The notes under the pieces are model-generated. The model saw nothing but the letters and a program-made list of their open reading frames with translations. It was not told where the DNA came from and did no database searches. A DNA stretch of 64,000 bases from Tyto alba (Eukaryota; Chordata; Aves; Strigiformes; Tytonidae): NCBI RefSeq assembly GCF_018691265.1, contig NW_024881329.1:6076001-6140000 (forward strand). The letters are read 5' to 3'. A program made the translations under genes and the position numbers. This document shows, piece after piece, positions 40,701 to 52,700 of the stretch; position 1 is the stretch's first letter, and every line of letters begins with the position of its first letter.

Positions 40701-43700
40701 TTCTTTTTAAATATTTTTTCCCTCCCCAGAGCTCATGGGATCTTTTGTTTTCAGACTCTTGTTGCTTCTAAAGCTGCTAGCCCTGATGACTTCATTGACT
40801 GCCATTAATTCCTGCTGATCTCAATACTCCACCCTTTCATGTCCAGTTAGAAAATAACCACATACAGGTGTTTTGCAACATTGAATAGTTTACTGGTGCC
40901 TTCAGGAGGGCTTCACTAGGTTGGAGTGTAGGAGTGGTCAAGCCCTTTTCCCTGTTTTTCCACGGAGAAATCACCAAAACGATCTGTCCTAGCTTCATGC
41001 CCGTCTCAGATGTCTTTTTGAAACATTAACTGCTCCAAGCTTTCTCAGTTCTCATTCCTATCCAGAGAAAATACATTTCTAGCAACTACTTTGATTTTTC
41101 ATGTGGAAAGAATTGTCAGTACAGTACAGAACATACAGAGTACACATGGTGTAATGAGCTAGACAAATAAAAGTGGCTACTTGACCGCTAAATGCTGAAC
41201 TTTGTATTGCCTCTGTTCATACTACCTGCCTGCTTTAACCTTCAGTGTGAAATTCAAGGTAACATCCATGTACTGTGGTATGAGAGATCAGAGCTTTTAT
41301 GAATTTGTAATCCTCCATGCACAGCTCAGGGCAGTTTTTCTGCTTTCTGGCATGAGGAATTATGAATCCTCTCAAGAGCATCTGTATTTCAAGGCAATCC
41401 AGCAGTGCCAAATCCTGCAAGTAGAAAGAGACAGAGGCAATGACTGAGCAGCAGTTGCTGGTAGCAGTTCTTTTCCACCTGCTTCTCTTATTCTTGGATG
41501 CTGAACAGAGATGTTCCTTCCCATCCAGCCCTTTCTTTCATGTGAAATTCCTGCAGGTTCCACACCATCAGGTCTCCTGCTCATGCTGAGTGTGGAGCCT
41601 GCCAAGTGGAGTGATGAATGTGTGCTGAGTTTCTTCATTTGTGGTCTTTTTTATTGTTTTTATTCATTTTTTGTATTGTTGCTCTGTAACAAGTCTAGCA
41701 GGATGGTTTTTTTGTTTGGAGATCCTGAATCAATGGGCGAATAACTGCGAGTAGAAAACCCTCAGATGTTTAACTGGAGAATCAGAAATTAGACAAGCAG
41801 GTCTAATTAAACATAAGGCTATGGAAAGATTTTTACTTCAGAGTAGGAGCTAACTACACTTTGTCAAAGCTTTTTGCAATTCAGTCTTAACTCTCTACCT
41901 ACTATAAGATTTAATTTCTGCAGTTTAAGTATATTATGGAAGCAGTACTAAAGCCAGGATGTAATGCCTCTTTTTATATCCTAGCTTGTCAATGAGTTTT
42001 GTTGCAAAAAGCTTCGTGGTGCTTAAAATAGTAGAACCAGTAGCATTAGGTCAAATGAAAGTAAATCATACCAACCTTGGGACTTTGAGCAGTTTCTTAC
42101 CTTTCTTTTACTTCATTCACATGAACAAAAATTATCTGAGATACTCATTCTGTGATTGGTGAGATTTCTTCTTGTACTTTCAGGTAATTTTTTATAACGA
42201 GCATGCATTTGTTGTTCGTAAACTGCCCCACCTAGTGGTGAGCAGGCTTTTGGGGAAGAGAAATATTTTAATTTACAGATTTGCTCTATAAACCTAACAA
42301 TAATTCCTTTCTTCATGTTCTTGACATTCTTTTTGGTGTAAGTAGATAATGCTGCTGTCCCTTAAGTTTATTTCTAGTAGGTCATCCTGGGTTAGACACT
42401 AAATTAATTTAAAAGCCTGTATTTATGCTATTTGCATCTTTGAGTGAATACAGTATAATGTTTTTGTGCAGGGTAGCTTTTATTAATATTACTTTGTTAA
42501 TATTTCTGTACATTCTTTTTAAATTACTCTTGTATGTTGTGATTTGTAGCTTCTGTGCTAATGTCGAGATTTTTTTTTTTTTTTAAATCAGTCATTCCCA
42601 CTCATCAATGTATGCTAAAATTTACCCTTTTTCCCCCCCTCCTTTGCAGCCTCAGTTCTGATCAGACTCTTACACGTCAGGGTCCCAATCCACCTTTTCC
42701 TGAAAACTATCACACTTTGCCAAAGAATACCAGGCAGCCTTCAGGGAGCTCACCACCACCACCAAACCGCAATTTGCCGAGTGACTACAAATATGCACAA
42801 GATCGTGTTAGCCACTTGAAGATGTCCCAGGAGGAAAGGAAAGCAAACAAGGATGGAACTGTTTGGCAGCTGTATGAGTGGCAGCAAAGACAACAATTTA
42901 AACATGGCAGCCCCACTGCCCCACTTTATGTAGGTTCTTCAGACTTTATTGATCGTGCTAAGTCAAAAAGCTCATTAGATGTTCCACGGTCAATATCTGT
43001 TCCACCCTCTCCATCTGATATTCCTCCACCTGGACCTCCAAAAAACTTTCTCCCAAGGAGACCACATACTCCTGCAGAAAGGCTTACAGTTAAACCATCT
43101 GATGAGAGACAGGCTGTAGACGTTCCTTTGGCTGGATCACCCAGGAAGATAAGAAATCATGCTGTAAAGGTTTGTATACAGTGTAACTGATTTCAAACTC
43201 AGCTACATGTGATGTCATGCCTTGATAATTTAATTTAGCCATTTTTCATTGCATTCTTCCTTGTGTATGAAAGATTATGTAAGTTGTAAAATTTAATACA
43301 ATGAATTACATTCTCCTAAAATTCTTTTTGATCATTTCAGCTTTATTAATTTTTGTTGTTTAGGAAAGGAAAACTGGTGGCACATCACATTGGTTTGGAA
43401 TATTTTTATTCAAAAACTGGAAGGCATATGTTTATGTGTATAAAATATACAAATGCTGGTATCTTAATGTATAGAGTAGGTAGGCAAGAATATAAAACTT
43501 AGCAGGATGAACACATACTTAAGCTTGTAGTCTTCCATGTTTGCATGTCTGCTTTCTTTACATGCTTTGCTATTGTGGTTAGTCTTACAGCTGATTCAGT
43601 TACTATGCTTTTAGCCATAACTAAAAATTTTTCATGCATTTGCCAGTTTAAGCCTTTTGCAAAGTCATTATCATTGGGCTAACCAAAATCAGAGTGTGTT

Positions 43701-46700
43701 GTTCTGAAAATTTAACCTTTTGCAGAATTTTAGTGTGGGTGTTTGTATAGGCACTGTTGTACCCTCTTATCCAGAGGTAACAGAGGTTCCCTATGTGGCA
43801 CTCCATGTGGTTCTTCTTGCCTAAGGAAATTAGGGAAATTCAGGATTGAATCAATGTAGAATTTACTTGTCTTGGTGGCTCTTACTCTGGAATAAGTGGA
43901 AATGAAAGCCTCTGTGTTCACCTAATTCTTTGACCTCAACCACGGGCTCTGATGAGGAAGGTATTTACAAAGAAATAGACTTGTAAATTCAGATACCCAG
44001 CGTGGGTTCAGGACCTTGACTTTAGGTTGCATGCCATGCCAGCTTCATGCTCAGTTTAGATTTTTTTCCTAGTGTATATGTGTTGTAGCTGTCAGGTGTC
44101 TTTCAGAGTTTATAGATTTATAATATTCTGTCATAGGATGAAATAGTCTAGTGATGTGCAGCACTGGAAATTAATATTTTTAAAACTCCTTATTGTATTA
44201 TAGCAGACATTGGTTTCTCCATGTGTAAGTTGAAGGAGCATTACATCCCTTACAAAGGAATCTGCAGCAGTCTTTTCCCTTTCTGTGCAATGTAGCTGCA
44301 TAAATTTTACTCATAAAATAAAACTCTTTTTATGTCATAGTGGATTTACCAATATAGGGAAATACAGTTTTCCTCCTCTGTAAAACTTTTCCATAAAACT
44401 TCTGTAAAAGTTTCTAGAGAAAATTCTCATGTTTTTCTATGTAAACACACAGCGTCATTTTACATTTAAATGTATATGTCTACAGCAATCTGCGATACTC
44501 CCCTCTCCCTGGAATGCTTTATTAAATTTCATCCAGTTATACTTCAAAAAAAAAAAAATACAAGGAGAACAAAACAACATTTAGTGAAATTCAGAGACGG
44601 GAATAAAAATAAATCATGAGACATTTAGTGTACCTTGAAGAAAGCCGTAAAAGTTTGGCATTAAGAGAAAAGTGAAAGAATGGTTGTACAGTAGGTTTTT
44701 GTATTATAAGCAGAAAGGGGCAGATCAAGTATGATTATTTTTAAAAACCTGGTATTAATGGAACCCATTGCCACAAGGTGTCACTCATGTCAGTAGCTTA
44801 GTGTTCCCTGGCTAAAAGGGGGCATTCACGGTTGGTACTACCTGGAGCACAAGCTGCTGTTGGAGGGCGTAAGCCAACCAGCCTTTCTCTGGGAGACATT
44901 AAGTGGGGGGGGGAACTTTATGAATATTTTTTTTATTTGCTGGAAGCCACTCTGCATGTTCTGCTGAAGCATCTTGTGCTGCCAGAATCCTCTGTTCTGC
45001 CCAGCATCACAAGTGCTAAAATGGCATTTGTTCATTCATAAGTTTTACTTAATCACCAAAGGATCTGGCTGGCCCACGCTTGTTACCCTGATCCATGAAT
45101 CCAAATAGAAAAATTTGTGGCAGAGGTGCATATCGTCTGATCTTTCCCACAAGTGCAACATACCTCTCACGTGGGACAATCCTGACAATTCTGGCTGTTG
45201 CTTCTTACAGAGCTCAACCCACATTGATCGACGCTCCATGCCTGCTATGGGCTACATGACACATACTGTGAGTGCACCCAGTTTGCATGGCAAGTCGGTA
45301 AGTTGAGAGAGGAGTTACTTTTCTTTTGTGTCATCATAATATTGTTGTTAAGTTTTGAAATTCTGCTCATTCCACAGTAGCTGTATTTTTATTATTTAAA
45401 ACATAAATAACTTGATTGAGAACTTAATCTTAACCAGCTCCCAGTAAAACCTGTAGGAATTTTGCTGTTATCTGCAACGTGAACAGGGGTGAGCTGTCTG
45501 TTCTTACAGGATTGAACTTTTATTATGTTTATTTGACCAAATGCACAGTTAATGAAATAATTGCTTAATCATGTCAAGTAACTGTTTTCTGGGCACTGAG
45601 GTGAAAAATGTAATTACAGTTACTCTCCCTGAAGACTGCTAATTTCCTCTTTACAATGTGTCTGAATACCTGCAGCCTGAAGAGCTAACATTGCTTCTCA
45701 TTCGATTAAGGAGGCATCAGGCTAAGTTGGCTAGTATACGAAATTACACAATCGCACAATTACTGCAGCACTTGCCAACTAATTCCACCTATCAGGTCAG
45801 CTGCTGCGTGGCTCATCTGTGCCGTATGACATTTTGTGACTCTGCAAATGCTTCATTAGTGGCATGCTTGAGTCTGTGCTTTTTTGCCCATTCTTTGGTA
45901 TTCTACAATTCCCAGGTCATTTGCAGGTTTGGGTTTTTTTTTGCTACTGTATTTGCTATAAAAGATGAGCATTTTAAGTTCTAGGGCACCAGTGCATATG
46001 TTTCAAGGTGTTCTGTATACTTCCTTTTTATACTGTTTCTGAAAATGCTGCATCTTCAGAAATGTGGGTTGAAAGATAAGTTCATTCTAAAGCAAAACCA
46101 TTTCTTTGTGCTGCTTTTGTGATGGGATTGGCTCCCTGTGCCACATGCTCTGTCACGTGCAAATTGAAATGCATCAGCCAGTTTGTACGTTCATATGAGC
46201 TTGTAACTGTGTCAGTTCTGCAGGTGAACGTTGGTTCATAAAAGCTCAGGGGCATCTTGGATCATCAGCAATGACCTTGACTGCACTGATGTATGAAACT
46301 TGGAAATGTGAGATCAAACAGAAATCTGCTTATAGGGCTCTCTGTCTCATACTAGAGCCTCAAAAATGGAGCCACCTGGGAATAAAATGTGGCAGCTGCT
46401 CTTGGCATTGGCGAAGGCTTTATACTGGCCCAAAACTGAAGGAATTTTTTTGAATTTGGAAACATTTGATTTCCCAACTTACCTCACCTACAGAACAATT
46501 GCACTAAGATGGGCAATAGTAACAGGGATTTCTCCAAAAATGGGCAGACATTCTAGTCAGGTCCTCAGCCAGACTTACAAGCTGATCGGACGAGAATTGT
46601 AAGTGAATACCTCTAAGGAAATGCAAGTGTGATCTATTGATTTTTATGGCATAAAGGGTTTTCCTTTTCTTTTTTAACTACACAATCTCATTGGCTCAAA

Positions 46701-49700
46701 ACTTGAGAAAAGGTACAGTTGTGGTTTTCTCTCATTTGGAAATTGAATGTACCCAGAACACAAAATCCTGTCAAAATAGCAGGAAAAATTCTAGGAATTT
46801 TGGGGCATTTTGGCTGACTGCAAAGCACATTTGCAACAGTTAAACTTTATTTTGTTCTGTATTGCAAATACCTCTTTTGAAAAAAAGGCAAAAATAACTT
46901 TGTTATGACTTCTGTGCATGCTTTTCTTGAAGCGACTGTAGTGAAAATACTGCTAGATGTATGTAACTATAAAATTAAACTGATCGCAATTACAGGTGAG
47001 CCAATGAAAAATAAGGATCAGGTTAAATGCGATTGCTTAAAAGACAAAATGGATTCTCTAATCATACAGTTGAGATCTACAAAACTTATTTCGTACTTTC
47101 CCTGAATAAAGAAATTAATATCTTAAAATATGTATGAAATGTGATCAAAGGTATTCTAATGATTTGTTATATGATGGCTTCTAGTTACATCTGACATTGT
47201 TAGGAATATCTGTTTTCTTCTTATCCAAAAGAGACATATTGTGCTAAAGGACACCACCATAACTTCTTCAATGAAGGAATAGTCAGTAGAAATTGATCTT
47301 GAATAAAAAATAACTTTTGAAAATCTATTGTTTCAGTTATGTGTCTCACTAGAGGTGGAAAACTCAAATCTGTATGTCTGGAGGGCGAGCATGAGGTAGT
47401 TATATTCCTGGGAAATATTTTGCCCATTTTTCAGCTGTAAATAGCAGTATGCTGGTGGAGCAAATGTGCTTTTTTATGTAGTTCCTACTCTGTTGTTTTG
47501 TTTCCTCTTTCATCCATTTTCTTATATATGACCAATCCAAGTAGTTTGAAGTTGTTTCAAGCATTCAAATACATTGCATTGTTTTTTCCCTATGTACTTA
47601 CCTGAAGGCGGATGACACTTATATCCAGTTGAAAAAAGATTTGGAGTATTTGGATCTAAAGGTAAGATCTTATAGGAGTCTACTTCCATCATTTTTTTTA
47701 AACCCAGTGGTCTTTTGTGTATCATCTTTGTCCCTGCAGATTTTCAAATCACCTTCTGCTCAGAGATGGAAAGTGTGTCTCTTTAGCCATGACTGCTGTG
47801 CTTAGTATATTGAGTGTCTTTAAAGTGGTGACTATACAATTAAAGTGCAAAATCAGAAAATGTAATTGCTTCAGTTTGTAGGAAGAACTTATGTTACTGG
47901 TACTCCAGATCATTTAGTGAAATTGGATAAAAAAAAACTGATTGAAAGTATTTGTCTGCTGTAGCATTAGAACCAATATGAAGTTAACTCCTCTAAGTTA
48001 AAATAGGGTGTTCTTTTAATCCAGCTTTTTCCCTCTAAATCTTCTTGAGCTGATTATTTCCTTGTTTTTATATTATGCCATATTTATAATATCATGTTTT
48101 CTTGTGAAAATGTGGCGATTAATTAGCACCTATCATTGTTTTAATATTATTACAGCTAAGAGATTTCAAATGCACCCATTCATCCATCCATCTGTAGATG
48201 TGATCTGTCCAAATAATATTAAATGATATTTCCTTCTAAAAGAAAACATTAAAAATACAATTTTGAGCATCAAAGTGTCTGCCCAAACTAGATTACTTCT
48301 GCATCTGATGCACCTGATAGTGAACAATTTAAAAGCAAATCTATAGGTTTTGAAGAAAAAAAAAATCAAATAAATGTATAATTATTTTGCTTAGTAAAGC
48401 AGTCTACCACTTTCTATGGTGTGTAGGATGTCTCACCTTATATAAATCATATGGTGTTTCTGAAAATCAAGGTAGAGTGAAATTTGACACATTATCCTTA
48501 TTAGTTGCATGCATGTAGTTCTCACTGATGCCGTGGGGCATTGCATCTGTGCAAGTAATGAGCTGAGTGGACCTACTAGTATGTGTATTTCAATTTTATC
48601 TGATGCTCTAATGGCTGAATATATAAGCAAATATATAAATTGAAAATACAAGTAATACATATTACACATGTATAGTGTCATATATATAAAGATAGAATAT
48701 CACATAATACATGTGGTATATATAGTCTAAAACTATTACAGTCATTAATATACAAATTTGAAAATGATTGGACACATTTCACTTCAGGCCTTGTTCTTGT
48801 TTTGTTCATGGCTTTGCCAAATGTAACTGCATCCCAAGCCATTGGCTGAATTTTATGCAAATTTCAATTTAAAATGTCCTGCAATTTGAGAAATTAATAA
48901 TAAACACAGTGTTTTGTCCATTATAAAATGCAACTGTTTTCACAATTAAAAGTGGCCACAGTTTAAGCCTCTGAAAATTTTCTATGCTTTGCAAAATTAT
49001 TAGGATGGGGTTTTAACTTCTTAGTGGATTCCATCTGGATTGTTTTGTTGCAATCTGGGACATGAAGAGCTATTTGGTCTTCCAGGTCTTCCTTTGTGCC
49101 TTCCTGCAGCCTGTGTAGCACTTGACAAGCGCAGCCAGAAGGAGAAATGTATGGGGACACCTGATCCTTCTGTGAAAAGAATCTTAATGTTAACATTAGT
49201 TCCCTTTTGAAAATCTTGACCATCAAAATGTCGAGTGTGTTTCCATAAGAATGATGTAATTTTTCAAAATGGAGACTTCTTAATAACCTTCTTTCAGTAG
49301 TGGTCCAGAAATGTAAAAATACAGGTCAGGTTGCTGAAAGGTTGAAGATACCATGTGACACTTGAGGAGGGGTCATTGTACTGGTTAAATTTGTGTTTTG
49401 CCACTAAATGTAGAGATACTTTGTTTTGCAGTATGAGGAAAAAAGAATAGAGTGCTGGATGAAACTAAGGAAATTACATGTTGATTTGGTAATGGTGGAA
49501 TATGGCCAACTTACAGTTAACATATGTGGTACCTTTCATTTACGACACTGAAGGCTGAGCTAGAAAGCCCGTTAATTCAAGTCTCTCCTTTGACTTCACT
49601 GGGCTTTGAGATAGACTCACTCTCATTAAATAATTTCAAACAGGATGGAAGATTTTAGAACTGGAGTTAAACTTCTTTCTTTTCACTAAATCCATTATTT

Positions 49701-52700
49701 GTGAAGATCTCTCTTTTTAGAGGTTTCAAAATATAGCTTTTCAACATGGAACAGTGATTAAGCAATTACCTGCAGAATACATGCCATAGTACTAAAACTG
49801 ATTACAGTAACTGGTTACACAGTATGTAGTAACTTGTTGGTACTCACGTTTTGTGCGCCCCTTGTTCTTATCCTTTTATATGAGCCTATTTTTTGTTGTT
49901 TACTAGTTTAAAAATATTATCTAAGGAATAATTTTTATGTTAATACCAAGATTATATTGTTCAACATTATAGTGTATTGTCATAACATAAATGAAATAAA
50001 AATGCGCTAGGGATACTAATCCATTTCAGTAGTTTTCTCTTCCATGAGAGCTAGTTCTGACGTTAAAAAAAAAAAAGTCTAAAGGCTGTTTACTCAGACT
50101 ATGCGGAAAAATTATTGATAATTTTGAACTTGCCAAATACCATGCGTTGTGGAGGTTTCCTTTAACAATACTGCCCTTAGATTATGAACTTTTTCTTTCC
50201 CCAAAATTGTTGCAATGATTCTGTATTCTTTTTTCACTCATAAAATAGAGGTACGTGGAGCATGAAAGAAATAGTGTATCTGTATGCTTTAGCATAACCA
50301 TGCCTCTTCTGGGAACAGATTTCCACAGTTGTGTTTCCACAGTTGGGGTTTTTTTTATCTCTAATGTGGATAAACCCGTATTAGAAAAGCAGACAGGAAG
50401 AGCAAAGGAAAGAAAAACTCAGTTCTCCCCACAAGCTTCTAAGATGACTTTGCAAATAAGGTGGAACACAAGTGGTGAAGCAAGCTTCCCTTTTTGTTAC
50501 TATGAAATCAGGTTGAAGCAGGCTACAGGGGAGATGGATGGGCAACTTCACTTTGGAATACTTTGCAAACATTCCCAATCAGGTTATACAAGATATGGAT
50601 GAGGAAGTATAGGAAAGTTTGTGTCACTAGGTATAAATTGTGCAAGTAGATCTGGGGCCCTCTCAGGGTTTCGGCAGTGGTCCTGCTTCATCCTTCTGCA
50701 ATCGTACTGTAGTACCTGAAGCTGTTGAGTGTCTGCTGCAGTTGGAAGAGGTTGCTAGTGCACACCCGTGCCACATAGGTAATGAAGGAAATAGTGTATG
50801 GCAGGTGTGTGTTATGGGAGGAAGGGTAAGTGTGATTGAAATAACTTTTTTCACTGAGGTTTTACCTAGATTGCTCAAATTATCAATATAGAGCTCTTAG
50901 TGCAAGCGTTACTGCACACTACATGGCAGAAAATGCCTTGCTGTAATTCCCAACACTCCTGAAACTGCAGTTGGACAAGTCTGAGCAAATCCTATTTTGT
51001 GTTGTGTGCTTTGCAAAAGTAAAGAAGTCTTATGGAAAAATCTACCCACAATATAACAAGATAGGTAGATATCCGCTTGTAGCTCCTGTTATGGTAGATT
51101 ATATAGACTATAAACCTCAAGGAATGGTGTGACATAAGAGCATGTGATTACTGCTGCTCATGGAGTTTTGAGTTGTAAGGTTTGGGGGTTTTAATTTTTA
51201 CATCTGTAACAAGCTATTACTAAACTTTTGTTTGAAACAGATAGAAAATAATGGACCTCTGATCAACATGCTATACAAAGTGCTAAAGAACTCAGCACAA
51301 GGGTTACTATCCAGTATACATGTAAGACTGCTTGCATCTGAAATGTGCTCATCCCATTGCTTTTTAAAATAGCAGTGTTTACATATTCTGGCTTTTACAG
51401 GTGTCTTATGGTAAACAGTAAAGCTTTCTGTAACTTTATCATTTCTTTCCTTTTTTTTTTTTTTCTTTCTTCCCCCCCCATTTTGGAGTCTGTGTGAAAT
51501 TATGGCTGACCTCAGTGTTTGGTTTCATTTTATCATGTTTTGAAAATGATTGTGTCAAGCAGTGACTCCTATGTGTAATTTTGAAAATGTGAAAGCATGC
51601 TCAATATTCATTATGTTCTCATGTTCACTGCTTGATAATTAACAAATTCTTTACAGTTCTGATTATGTAATTTAAAATATCCCCAAAACTCTGGTTCTTA
51701 TGTTAATTGCATTGCTTTGAAAAAGGCTTTTGCATTCTCTTAGCGTGCAGGTAATTAAATATGCAAAATTATTACTTTGACATGCTAGTATTTATGCTTA
51801 CATTTAATTATTTGTTAATATTAAATCATTCCATTGATACTTTCAAAAGAAATTATTTTTCTTATATAAAACACACTGTTGTTGAAAATTAAAATATCCA
51901 ATAATTGAAAGTTTTGAGAGGCAGTAAATGCTTTTGATTTTAGTGGTGGGGAAGTAACATTTTACCACATGAAAATACATGATGTGTCTTTGAATGGAGT
52001 CTGCCATTGGAGGAGAGAAAACGGTAAACAAAAATGATGACCATATTCTTCATTCTGTCTTAAGCCTACTTTGTTATTTGAAAATACTGTGTGTAGATGG
52101 CTAACTTCATATAACATGCAAGATGAGAAACCGAGGTTGTATCAAAGATTTATCTACATTTAGAGTAAATTTGAATTACTTTAAGAAAGATAGCATGATC
52201 CTGTAGGAGCCTGTCGGGTTAATAAGCAAACTATGTAGCTTCAAGTCTGGAGATTGCCAGCCAGTGAGTAACAAAGCAGACTACCCCTTCTACGCCACCA
52301 AAAGAGCCAACAACTTCTGCTCTTCTATTAAAACCACTGCTCTTATATTATTAAGGGCAATATTTAGGTGAATTTATCTTCGTTGACTCTTGCCTGTATA
52401 TGAATGGAAATATACTGTATATGAGTACTATACTTCTAAACACCAGGTGTGTCTTTGGTAAGATAGTATTTACTTTAATGAATCTTTAAAAGTGTTCTAA
52501 TCTAGTAATACTAAGTCATTAGATTTTAAGTCTTTTTAAAAATGTGATTAATGAGCTGTATTATATTGCCATAATCTTAATCTCATTTATTCACAAAAAT
52601 AATCCCATGTAGACAGTGGAAATAATAAACATTTCTACAGAAATAGACATGCCTTCATTTTAAGATTGATGTGAAGGTTAGAAGTATAAAATAGTATAGT

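Noticed and set aside
45796..45984. Extension of the 40-codon exon into the intron as coding sequence
   Set aside because: The frame stays open only by chance for about 60 codons. The translated sequence is Cys/Phe-rich and unlike PLEKHA5, 6 or 7, and a GTCAGC donor sits at the natural end.
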